From positions 1 through 32,149 of the forward strand of contig CACEWP010000012.1 of NCBI GenBank assembly GCA_902563305.1: a stretch of 32,149 nt of DNA, written 5' to 3'. Below, piece by piece: positions 6,479-13,620 of the stretch. The position numbers and the translations under genes were made by a program. The DNA is from an uncultured Alphaproteobacteria bacterium. GTDB taxonomy: Bacteria; Pseudomonadota; Alphaproteobacteria; Methylaequorales; Methylaequoraceae. The notes under the pieces were generated by a model. It worked only from the letters and a program-made list of their open reading frames with translations, did no database searches and was not told the origin of the DNA. The first letter of the stretch is position 1, and each line of letters opens with the position of its first letter.

Positions 6479-7604
6479 AGCCAGAGACATGAAAAGTGCC
6501 ATGAATTTGGTTAATGATGAATTTGGCGAAAAAGCTATCATTCTATCTACAAAAAAGAATAATGGAGTAGTTGAGGTTGAGGCCTCAGATAATGATGATG
6601 TTATCGAATCTCATAAGAAGCAGGTTGAGGATAAGAAAAAATTTTCAACTGTTTTTAATAAAGAAATAAATACCTCTATTAAAGAAAAAGTTAAAAATCA
6701 TGATAATATTTCTTACTTAGGGAAAAAAGAATATAGTAAATCTTCACAAAACAAAGATAATACAAAAATACTTGAAAAAATTCAAAAAGAACTGGAATCT
6801 CTTAAAGAGGAAATGAACAGTATGATTCTAACTGACCAGTCCGGTATTTCAGATAAATTATCTTATTATACTCCAATTAAGCTAAGGCAAGAAAAATTTT
6901 TACCGGGTATTATCAACAAACTAAGCTATTCATATATTGGAAAAAATCTTGAGGATGGTAGAGTTTCATTTTTTAGAGAATTATCTAAAAAGTTAGCTTC
7001 TGACGATTTTTCAAGATTAATCAGTGCTCAGAATGTATTTATATTTGGCAATTCTGGATCGGGAAAGTCAACATTAGCAGCTAAGATAGCATCATATTTA
7101 TCTGATAAGAGGAGTTCAAAAAATATTAATTTTATTGATGTTACTAACTCTAGTACTGGGAGCTCAGATGTTCTAAGGTCGTATAGTAGAGTTTTGGGTT
7201 TTCCTATAAAAGATTATAATTTTTTTAATTTTAATGAGTCAGGTGAACATAATACACTCAACATTTTTGATTTTTCAGGAGATATTAATTTTGGAGTTCA
7301 AAAGATGAAAGAGATTAAAAATTCATTTCCGTCATTCAATTTTTGTTCTATATTGACTTTACCAAGTGGATCAAATTCTGAGATGATAGATGGATTGAGT
7401 AAAAAAGTGTCTGATATAAGGCCAATGATTGCTGTTACCAAACTTGACGAATGTTGGGTTGGTGCCGAGGAATTTTCGTCTTTAGCTTTGAATAATTCAA
7501 GAATTGGAATAGTAACTGGGACAAAGGTTTTAATTGATTCAATTATTGAAGCTAATGAAAACTCACTTACTAAATATATGAAAGAGAACTTTAAAGGTGT
7601 TTGA
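6459..7604 (+). CDS. flhF: Flagellar GTPase FlhF, divergent
   Basis: FlhF is an SRP-type GTPase that marks the cell pole and determines the site of flagellar assembly. The 381-residue protein has the usual layout: a B-domain start (MKTQLFKARDMKSAMNLVND), a low-complexity linker (about 45-150) and an NG domain with P-loop GNSGSGKST (197-205) and the G4 motif TKLDE (327-331). Two other motifs are eroded. The family DTYR-type motif appears as DVTNSSTG from 227, and DTAGR appears as DFSGD (271-275). GTP hydrolysis may therefore be altered. The ATG at 6459 has AAAAGGAG upstream. Identity is supported by position between flhA and flhG. Confidence 0.9.
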   Translation: MKTQLFKARDMKSAMNLVNDEFGEKAIILSTKKNNGVVEVEASDNDDVIESHKKQVEDKKKFSTVFNKEINTSIKEKVKNHDNISYLGKKEYSKSSQNKDNTKILEKIQKELESLKEEMNSMILTDQSGISDKLSYYTPIKLRQEKFLPGIINKLSYSYIGKNLEDGRVSFFRELSKKLASDDFSRLISAQNVFIFGNSGSGKSTLAAKIASYLSDKRSSKNINFIDVTNSSTGSSDVLRSYSRVLGFPIKDYNFFNFNESGEHNTLNIFDFSGDINFGVQKMKEIKNSFPSFNFCSILTLPSGSNSEMIDGLSKKVSDIRPMIAVTKLDECWVGAEEFSSLALNNSRIGIVTGTKVLIDSIIEANENSLTKYMKENFKGV

Positions 7605-8401
7605 TGTCTGATTCAATCGCAATCACAAGTGGTAAAGGTGGTGTTGGAAAAACAACATTTGCAGTTAACCTATCAATTGCCCAAAAAAAACTTACCGATA
7701 AGATCTTTTTATTAGACACTGATATGGGAATGGCAAATTCCCATGTGCTTTTAGGAATTAATCCAAAGTACAGCATTTCTGATATAATTTCTGGTGAGAA
7801 AAAAATATCTGAAATTATTGAAACTAGTAAGAATGGAATAAGTTTAATTTCAGGAGGTACTGCATCTAATAATCTTTTAAATCTTGAGAATATTAAAAGA
7901 TACTCAATTTTGAATGAAATTGATAATCACTTGAAAGGATATAAAAACGTAAGATTAATGGTTGATATTGCTGCTGGTGCGGAAGACAATGCACTTGTTT
8001 TTTCAATGGCATGTGACAGAATTCTTATTGTCATTGTGGGTGAGCCTACCAGTTTTGTTGATTCATATGCTTTAATTAAAGCTCTATATTCAAAATCAAC
8101 TTTTAAGAACTATTGTATTGCAGTCAATCAGGTTGATAATGATAGTCATGGAAATGAATTATTTAAGAAATTCCAATCTATAACTTCACAATTTTTAGAC
8201 GTAAATCTTCATTATGTGGGTTGTGTTAAGACCTCTGGGAAAATTAGAAAATCAATAGTTGATAGAACCCCAATAATGATAAGTGAACCGAAATCAGATA
8301 TTTCACAATCCTTTTTAAAAATTGCAAAAAAAATCAATGAAACACCTTCAAATGAATGGGGAGGACTAACTTTTCTTTCAAAAGTTAAAAAAAGAGCGTA
8401 A
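7604..8401 (+). CDS. flhG: MinD-like ATPase FlhG (FleN)
   Basis: FlhG limits flagellar number, acting with FlhF and with the FleQ/FlrA activator in polar flagellates. The protein has the deviant Walker A SGKGGVGKTT (residues 9-18), switch I DTDMGMANSHVLLG and switch II DIAAGAEDNA, all in the MinD/FlhG pattern. I start it at ATG 7604, which overlaps the flhF TGA and has AAAGGTG upstream, rather than at the TTG at 7601. The protein starts only 8 residues before the Walker A region, so the N-terminal DQAxxLR helix described in several FlhG proteins as the FlhF-activating element is missing. The end of the protein is short and basic (SKVKKRA). Confidence 0.93.
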   Translation: MSDSIAITSGKGGVGKTTFAVNLSIAQKKLTDKIFLLDTDMGMANSHVLLGINPKYSISDIISGEKKISEIIETSKNGISLISGGTASNNLLNLENIKRYSILNEIDNHLKGYKNVRLMVDIAAGAEDNALVFSMACDRILIVIVGEPTSFVDSYALIKALYSKSTFKNYCIAVNQVDNDSHGNELFKKFQSITSQFLDVNLHYVGCVKTSGKIRKSIVDRTPIMISEPKSDISQSFLKIAKKINETPSNEWGGLTFLSKVKKRA

Positions 8402-8411
8402 GCTATAAGCC

Positions 8412-9119
8412 ATGAATATTAAAAACTACTTGGAAAAATCACAAACCTCCATAAATGATTTAATTCAGGACAACTTGAATCTTGTTAAAAAAATTGCATG
8501 GCAGTTGCATGGAAGGGTTCAAAATATTGTTGAGGTGGAAGATCTTATTCAACAAGGAATGGAAGGGCTTATTCATGCTGCACAAAAATATTCTCCTAGA
8601 GAGGGAGTTAATTTTGCTCAATATGCTCAGTTAAGAATAAGAGGTTCGATAATTGATTACTTAAGAAAGAACTCAAACCTTTGTAGGACTACAATAAAAA
8701 AAAAACAAGAATTTGAAAGATCAAGACAAGATCTTGCTAAAGAACTTAATAGAGAACCGTTAGAGAGAGAGTTAATAAATCATTTAAATATTTCAGATGA
8801 AGAATTTAATTATTGGAAACAAGCTTTTGAGGCGAATGTTGTTCAAAGCCTAGATTCTGCATATAACGAATATTCTTTACTTTTTGCAAGTAAAGATGAA
8901 AATCCTGAATCTAGTTTGGAAAATAAAGAGCTTAAGAATCAGATTTTTAAGGCACTTAGCGTTCTAAATCAAAGAGAGGCAATGGTTGCTCAATTATATT
9001 ACGTAGAAGAATTAAATATTTATGAAATTGCCGAGGTATTGGAAATTAGTACCGGTAGAATATCTCAAATAAAGAAATCAATAATTCAGAAACTTAGAGA
9101 TGAAATCAATCCAAGTTGA
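8412..9119 (+). CDS. fliA: Flagellar sigma factor FliA (sigma-28)
   Basis: FliA directs RNA polymerase to late flagellar genes such as flagellin, motor and chemotaxis genes, and is held off by FlgM (956-1267). The 235-residue protein is a normal group 3 sigma factor. Region 2 (about 20-87) includes VEVEDLIQQGMEGLIHAAQK and YAQLRIRGSIIDYLR. Region 3 follows (about 95-150). Region 4 (about 178-232) contains LNQREAMVAQLYYVEELN and the DNA-binding helix VLEISTGRISQIKKS. It lies 10 bp after flhG, the canonical order of gammaproteobacterial polar-flagellum operons. Its ribosome-binding site is weak. Confidence 0.95.
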   Translation: MNIKNYLEKSQTSINDLIQDNLNLVKKIAWQLHGRVQNIVEVEDLIQQGMEGLIHAAQKYSPREGVNFAQYAQLRIRGSIIDYLRKNSNLCRTTIKKKQEFERSRQDLAKELNREPLERELINHLNISDEEFNYWKQAFEANVVQSLDSAYNEYSLLFASKDENPESSLENKELKNQIFKALSVLNQREAMVAQLYYVEELNIYEIAEVLEISTGRISQIKKSIIQKLRDEINPS

Positions 9120-9516
9120 AAAAAACAATTGGAAAAAAATTAATAAAGTTGTCTTAAGAGTTGACAATATACACTTAATTTTTGGAGACAATTTAATTAT
9201 AAATTTTGATTGTGGGTTTGAGAATATTTCAAGAGGAAGATGCAAACTTTCAGTTGAAGAAAAAAAAAATAAGTCTGCTAATAATCTATTTATTCATTCT
9301 GATAAAGCATTGATGGAGATAAATTTATTCTATGAGGTTTTAAAATTAGATAAGCTTTTAATGCATCTTTCGTTAAAAAAAAATACAACAAAAAAGATTA
9401 AAATTTCTATTAAAACGCTTGATAGTTTAATGATCAACGACCAGGGAGATCTTTATGTTAGAGATATGACAAAAATTAGGATTGAATCTATAAGCTGGAA
9501 TATTCCATTATTATGA
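9100..9516 (+). CDS. Hypothetical protein translationally coupled to fliA
   Basis: I do not recognise this 138-residue protein. It has no signal peptide or membrane segment. It is basic and apparently beta-rich, with repeated alternating hydrophobic/charged strands (VVLRVDNIHLIFGDNLIINF, later LYVRDMTKIRIESISWNIPL). Its ATG lies inside the 3' end of fliA (20-bp overlap), and the upstream AAACTTAGAG gives only a weak ribosome-binding site, so expression probably depends on coupling to fliA. It ends next to the convergent rod/hook gene. Being last in the flhA-fliA operon suggests a flagellar or motility-related function, but nothing in the protein identifies it. Confidence 0.75.
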   Translation: MKSIQVEKNNWKKINKVVLRVDNIHLIFGDNLIINFDCGFENISRGRCKLSVEEKKNKSANNLFIHSDKALMEINLFYEVLKLDKLLMHLSLKKNTTKKIKISIKTLDSLMINDQGDLYVRDMTKIRIESISWNIPLL

Positions 9517-10323
9517 TTATCTAGCTGATAACTTTTTTGTTACATCAATTTCAGATTGAAGCATTTTCCCACATCCATTGAAGGCTTGTTGAGTTCTTAA
9601 CATTAGAATTATTTCATCTGTAATGTCAGTATTTGATTTTTCCAAAAATCCTGCTTGAATTTTACCGATTGTTCTTTCTTTTGGGAGTCCAAAAGTAGGA
9701 GTACCACTCTCAGGTGTTTCATTGAATCTAGCGTTACCTATATTTTTTAAACCATGCTCATTTACAAAATCTGCTAATTCTATTTGTCCAACTTTAATGA
9801 TATTATCTAATCCGTATGTTGCACTAATTTCACCTTCACTATTCACAGATATTTCAGATAGCAGCTCAGGATCTACATTTTCTTGATCTGCTAATAAAAA
9901 AGGAATATTGATGGGTGTTTGTCCTAACCCCAGAAGTGGCAAGCCATCAGTATTAACTAGATTTCCTGCTCTATCTAATTGAAATGATCCATCTCTAGTA
10001 AAAGCATTTTCAATTGAAGATGTTGCGGTAGTTCTTCCTAAAGGTTGTCCTAAGACAAAGAATCCTTCTCCCATAATTGCAAGATCTAGACTTCCATTTG
10101 TAGCTTGTAGTGAACCTTGAGCAAAACTTTGTCTAGGCTTTATTGTTTTCACACCCATACCTCTAGCTTTCTCTGTTGAGTTATTATGTTGGGAGTGATA
10201 AAGATCTTCGAATTGAGCTTCGCTTTTTTTGAAACCATTGGTTCCTGCATTAGCTATGTTATTCGAAATAACTGCTAGATCTCTATTTGCTGCATCTAGT
10301 CCTGTTCTAATTATTGAAAACAT
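9517..10323 (-). CDS. FlgE/FlgF/FlgG-family flagellar rod or hook protein
   Basis: The 268-residue protein has the N-terminal axial-protein motif at about residues 4-30 (GLDAANRDLAVISNNIANAG, then TNGFKKS). It has a central LDLAIMGEGFFVLG segment of the hook-basal body core and a C-terminal helix DEIILMLRTQQAFNGCGKML that packs in the rod/hook tube. The length fits FlgF or FlgG, while the N-terminus also resembles FlgE, so I give no symbol. An upstream ATG at 10350 (MAYNLLWSL...) is open, but its first codons are the sigma-54 element at 10335-10349. The predicted transcription start falls on the A of the ATG at 10323, so I choose that start; the mRNA would be leaderless. The gene is monocistronic and convergent with the fliA operon. 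Confidence 0.88.
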   Translation of the reverse strand: MFSIIRTGLDAANRDLAVISNNIANAGTNGFKKSEAQFEDLYHSQHNNSTEKARGMGVKTIKPRQSFAQGSLQATNGSLDLAIMGEGFFVLGQPLGRTTATSSIENAFTRDGSFQLDRAGNLVNTDGLPLLGLGQTPINIPFLLADQENVDPELLSEISVNSEGEISATYGLDNIIKVGQIELADFVNEHGLKNIGNARFNETPESGTPTFGLPKERTIGKIQAGFLEKSNTDITDEIILMLRTQQAFNGCGKMLQSEIDVTKKLSAR

Positions 10324-10334
10324 AAGTGACCACA

Positions 10335-10349
10335 GCAAATTGTATGCCA
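10335..10349 (-). promoter_or_regulatory. Sigma-54 promoter of the rod/hook gene
   Basis: On the minus strand TGGCATACAATTTGC followed by T matches TGGCAC-N5-TTGCW with exact spacing. Counting 12 bases from the -12 C (10335) puts +1 at 10323, the first base of the chosen ATG. The same TGGCATA core occurs in the two elements at 4181-4196 and 4235-4250. Confidence 0.68.
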
Positions 10350-10393
10350 TTTTTCTTGTTGGTTTTAGTTTTTAGTTGTATATTCATTCAATT

Positions 10394-10469
10394 GGGCGGA
10401 TAGCTCAGTTGGGAGAGCAATTGCTCGACACGCAATAGGTCGCAGGTTCGAACCCTGTTCCGCCCACCA
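10394..10469 (+). tRNA. tRNA-Val (anticodon GAC)
   Basis: A complete 76-nt cloverleaf with encoded CCA. The acceptor arm GGGCGGA pairs with TCCGCCC, and the D arm GCTC pairs with GAGC around AGTTGGGA. The anticodon stem ATTGC pairs with GCAAT, and the T arm GCAGG pairs with CCTGT (one G-T pair) around TTCGAAC. The anticodon loop is TCGACAC, giving anticodon GAC (valine, GTC codons). Position 33, almost always U, is C here. All stems are otherwise sound, so it looks functional. The dctP ribosome-binding site starts directly after CCA. Confidence 0.95.
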
Positions 10470-10480
10470 AAGGAATTGTA

Positions 10481-11566
10481 ATGACTAGGAGAAAATTTTT
10501 AAAAAAATCAATAGGGTCTGGGGTAATTGCAGGAATTGCTTCCACTTCTGTTATGTTTCCAAATATAGTAAAATCAAAAAAAAAATATACTTGGGTTGCG
10601 GTTTCAGCATTCGATAAAGCTGGTATACTTGGTAGAGCTTTTTCTAGACTTTGTGACGAAATTACAAGAATTTCAGATGGTGTTTTAAATATAAGATTGT
10701 TTCATGCCAATGAACTTGTAAGTGCTTTTGAATCTTTTGATGTAGTTCAGAGTGGTACATGTCAGATGGGATTTGGTTCTCCATATTATTGGGCTGGAAA
10801 ATCTCCGTCTATCTCTCTTTTGTCTGGTATTCCATTTGGTATGAATTACCAGGAAATGAGTTCGTGGTTTTATAATGGAGGAGGTATCAAACTTGCTGAT
10901 GAAATTTACAATGAATTTAATTTAAAGTTTTTTCCTGCTGGAAATACTGGAAATCAGATGGGTGGATGGTTCAATAAGAAAATTATTTTACCATCAGATT
11001 TTAAAGGTTTAAAATTTAGAATGCCAGGCTTGGGTGGAGAAGTTTTAAAAAGTTATGGAACAAATGTTGTTCTATTACCAGGTCCGGATGTTGTCCCAGC
11101 AATTTCATCAGGGACAATCGATGGAACAGAGTGGATTGGTCCGGCCGCTGATTTAGGTAAGGGGCTTCACAAGGTTTGTAAATATTATTACTATCCGGGA
11201 TGGCATGAACCTGGGACTTGTTTAGAAGCATTTATTAATCTTAAATCATGGAATTCTTTAGACAACGATCTGAAACGATTAATTGAGGTTTGTTGTATGA
11301 AATCTAACTCCTCAATTGCATCAGAATTTTTTGTTAGAAATAGCTTCGCAATAAAAAAACTTAAGGAAGAGTACGATGTCACTTTTGTAAAGTACTCTAA
11401 AGAACTATTGAAATCATTAAATAAAAGATCAGAGGAGGTTGTCAATAATTACGCTGACAAAGATAAATTGGGTAAAAAAATTTTAAAGAGCATAGTCGAT
11501 TACAGAAAATTGTTTATTTTTTGGTCTAATTATTCGGAAAAGAGCTTTCTTGAGTCAAGAATTTAA
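10481..11566 (+). CDS. dctP: TRAP transporter solute-binding protein (DctP family, TakP-like), Tat-exported
   Basis: This periplasmic binding protein delivers an organic acid to the DctQM membrane subunits. A twin-arginine signal is clear (MTRRKFLKKSIGSGVIAGIA). The mature part shows DctP features: LKFRMPGLGGEVLKSYGTNV, VVPAISSGTIDGTEWIGPAA and a conserved YYYPGWHEPGTCLEAFINL region. The Trp/Asp around TEWIGPAADL and the WHEPG segment resemble the TakP branch, which binds 2-oxoacids; the substrate here is only an inference. The ATG at 10481 has AAGGA directly after the tRNA-Val CCA end, so it is probably co-transcribed with the tRNA. Its stop abuts the stop of the convergent dctM. Confidence 0.9.
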   Translation: MTRRKFLKKSIGSGVIAGIASTSVMFPNIVKSKKKYTWVAVSAFDKAGILGRAFSRLCDEITRISDGVLNIRLFHANELVSAFESFDVVQSGTCQMGFGSPYYWAGKSPSISLLSGIPFGMNYQEMSSWFYNGGGIKLADEIYNEFNLKFFPAGNTGNQMGGWFNKKIILPSDFKGLKFRMPGLGGEVLKSYGTNVVLLPGPDVVPAISSGTIDGTEWIGPAADLGKGLHKVCKYYYYPGWHEPGTCLEAFINLKSWNSLDNDLKRLIEVCCMKSNSSIASEFFVRNSFAIKKLKEEYDVTFVKYSKELLKSLNKRSEEVVNNYADKDKLGKKILKSIVDYRKLFIFWSNYSEKSFLESRI

Positions 11567-12943
11567 TTACAACTTACTTGGAAGCCAAGTTACTATTTGA
11601 GGGAATTTGAATAATATTAACAATGTTAATATTTGAATAAAAATGTATGGAATAACTCCAGAATAAATGTCCGAAGTCTTAATCTCTTTAGGTGCAACAC
11701 CTCTTAAATAAAATAACGCAAATCCAAAAGGTGGTGTGAGAAAACTTGTTTGGAGATTTATTGCAAACATAATAGCTAACCAAACTGGGTCATAACCCAT
11801 AGAGATTAAAGAAGGTCCAACGATTGGAACAATAACAAAAATAATTTGAAAGAAATCAAGAAAAAAACCAAGTATAAAGATTGTAATCATTACTATTAAA
11901 AGGGAATTTATTTTTGCACCTGGTATATCTGTCAAAAAGTTTTCAACCATAAGGTCCCCTCCAAACCCACGGAACACCAAAGAAAAAAGTGAAGCTCCGA
12001 ATAAAATAAAAAATACCATTGAGTTTATTTTAAGTGTTTCGAGACAAACAGATTTCAGAACTTCTTTTGTGATTCCTTTATTAAATGCAATTAATAAAGA
12101 TCCTAATGCTCCTAATGAAGCAGATTCAGTCGGTGTTGCAATCCCAAAAAGAATTGAACCTAGGACTAAAACTATCAAAAGAATTGGTGGTAAAATTGTT
12201 AAAAATAAATTTTTTAAATTTATCTTTTCTTTTGAATCACTTTTTATTGGAAAGTTTTTTGGGTTTAAAATAGAACAAAAAATTATCCAGAATGTGTACA
12301 TAATTACAAGAAGTATTCCTGGTAATATTGCTCCAGCAAAGAGGTCTACACTACTTACTGGAGTTGGAGCTAAGTCACCTGTTATTTGTGATGCCTGTTC
12401 ATTTGCACCTTGGAAAATATCGGCAAGCAAAACTAAAACAATTGACGGGGGAATTATTTGACCTAAGGTGCCACTTGCGCAAATTATTCCAGCAGAGATT
12501 TTTCTATTATAGTTCCACTTAAGCATTAATGGAAGACTAAGAATTCCCATGGTCACTACAGTTGCACCAACGATTCCTGTAGATGCCGCCATCAAAACAC
12601 CAACAATTAATATTGAATATATTAGTCCACCTCTAATTTTACCCCAAATTTTACTCATGTTTTCGAGTAGAGATATTGCAACACCAGACTTTTCAAGCAT
12701 AACTCCCATAAAGATGAATAAAGGAACAGCTATTAAAGTTTCATTCGTAACTAACCCAAATATTCGATTTGGCAATACATTTAAAAGGACAATCGGGAAT
12801 AAATCAGCAAAATATCCCAAAAAACCAACAATTATAGCAGTTCCAGCTAAAGTAAGTGAAACTGGATAACCAGCTAGAAGAAAAATTGCTAGTAAAACAA
12901 ATAACAGAACTGCAAAAAATTCATGACTAAGTATTTCAATCAT
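11567..12943 (-). CDS. dctM: TRAP transporter large permease DctM
   Basis: DctM is the ion-coupled transport channel of TRAP systems. The 458-residue protein is highly hydrophobic, with about twelve membrane segments and the family patterns VPLFIFMGVMLEKSG, ASTGIVGATVVTMGILSLPL, ASGTLGQIIPPSIVLV and GIATPTESASLGALGSL. The central insertion (about 160-200) and overall form match the COG4664-type permeases that pair with TakP/FcbT-like binding proteins, consistent with the neighbouring dctP. It overlaps dctQ by 8 bp (same strand) and ends back-to-back with dctP. The binding-protein gene being on the opposite strand is unusual for a TRAP locus. Confidence 0.93.
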   Translation of the reverse strand: MIEILSHEFFAVLLFVLLAIFLLAGYPVSLTLAGTAIIVGFLGYFADLFPIVLLNVLPNRIFGLVTNETLIAVPLFIFMGVMLEKSGVAISLLENMSKIWGKIRGGLIYSILIVGVLMAASTGIVGATVVTMGILSLPLMLKWNYNRKISAGIICASGTLGQIIPPSIVLVLLADIFQGANEQASQITGDLAPTPVSSVDLFAGAILPGILLVIMYTFWIIFCSILNPKNFPIKSDSKEKINLKNLFLTILPPILLIVLVLGSILFGIATPTESASLGALGSLLIAFNKGITKEVLKSVCLETLKINSMVFFILFGASLFSLVFRGFGGDLMVENFLTDIPGAKINSLLIVMITIFILGFFLDFFQIIFVIVPIVGPSLISMGYDPVWLAIMFAINLQTSFLTPPFGFALFYLRGVAPKEIKTSDIYSGVIPYIFIQILTLLILFKFPQIVTWLPSKL

Positions 12944-13430
12944 TTTTTTTTAAAAAATTTAAAATTTGTCTTATGATTTCCAAAAAAATTAAAAGACCCA
13001 GAAAAAAAATAAAAAATTTAAGTATAAATATATTCGGTAAACCACCACTTTCTTTTGAGCTTTCATTTAAATTATATGATCTAATAAAATAATCTAATCC
13101 GTATTTTATCAAAAAATAGGTCAAAGGAACTCCAAAAATTATAATACCTGCAAAATTTACTATATTTTTTATTTTTTTACTCCATGACCTGTAGAGTAAA
13201 TCTATCCTTACATGCCCATCTTTTTTTAGTGTGTAGGATATCCCTAATAAAATGAATATTGCATGGATCCAAATGTAGAGGTCTTGAAGCCAAATAAATC
13301 CTATAGAAAAAACGTATCTTAATATTACTGAGAGGGAAACAAGAAGAATCAAGATTAATATTAAAAATGAACTAATTAAACCAACTTTTTCAGAAAATGA
13401 ATTTAAAACCTTCATAAGATATTTTTTCAT
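12936..13430 (-). CDS. dctQ: TRAP transporter small permease DctQ
   Basis: DctQ is the four-helix small subunit that pairs with DctM. About 164 residues with four membrane segments (about 14-36, 45-67, 88-110 and 132-155), and the typical IWLQDLYIWIHAIFILLGIS followed by DGHVRIDLLYRSWS segment. I place the start at ATG 13430; the TTG just upstream (13433) is less likely. No clear ribosome-binding site is seen. It is the first gene of a dctQ-dctM pair, divergent from rpmJ with 64 bp between the start codons. Confidence 0.9.
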   Translation of the reverse strand: MKKYLMKVLNSFSEKVGLISSFLILILILLVSLSVILRYVFSIGFIWLQDLYIWIHAIFILLGISYTLKKDGHVRIDLLYRSWSKKIKNIVNFAGIIIFGVPLTYFLIKYGLDYFIRSYNLNESSKESGGLPNIFILKFFIFFLGLLIFLEIIRQILNFLKKND

Positions 13431-13457
13431 CAAACGATATTAATATATTTTCTGTGA

Positions 13458-13485
13458 TTGACAAATTGTTAGAATTATTTAATTT
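13458..13485 (+). promoter_or_regulatory. Possible sigma-70-type promoter of rpmJ
   Basis: A perfect -35 hexamer TTGACA (13458-13463) is followed after 16 bases by a poor -10 candidate TAATTT (13480-13485). If used, transcription would begin only a few bases before the rpmJ ATG, and no Shine-Dalgarno sequence is visible. The -10 match is weak in this AT-rich context. Confidence 0.3.
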
Positions 13486-13494
13486 ACAATTGTT

Positions 13495-13620
13495 ATGAAA
13501 GTTTTAAGGTCAATTAAATCCGCTAAACTTAGGCACAGAGACTGTAGAGTTGTCAAAAGAAAAGGTAGACTTTACGTTATCAATAAAACTGATGCAAGGT
13601 TTAAGGCTCGCCAGGGTTAA
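13495..13620 (+). CDS. rpmJ: 50S ribosomal protein L36
   Basis: A 41-residue basic protein ([20 protein letters not shown], ending [11 protein letters not shown]) that matches the long, zinc-ligand-poor form of L36 common in alphaproteobacteria; the [12 protein letters not shown] core is diagnostic. L36 binds 23S rRNA in the large subunit. The stop codon overlaps the stop of the convergent pyruvate kinase gene by 4 bp. No Shine-Dalgarno sequence is seen before the ATG. Confidence 0.95.
   Translation: MKVLRSIKSAKLRHRDCRVVKRKGRLYVINKTDARFKARQG

Noticed and set aside
7601-7603. TTG start for flhG
   Set aside because: The adjacent ATG at 7604 overlaps the flhF stop and has a better-placed AAAGGTG, so it is preferred.
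10324-10350. Nine-residue N-terminal extension (MAYNLLWSL) of the rod/hook protein
   Set aside because: These codons are the sigma-54 promoter and its downstream spacer, and the conserved protein begins at the next ATG, so I treat the extension as a gene-calling artefact.
12069-12869. Several plus-strand open frames opposite dctM
   Set aside because: They are antisense shadows of a clear DctM permease; none has a recognisable domain or ribosome-binding context.
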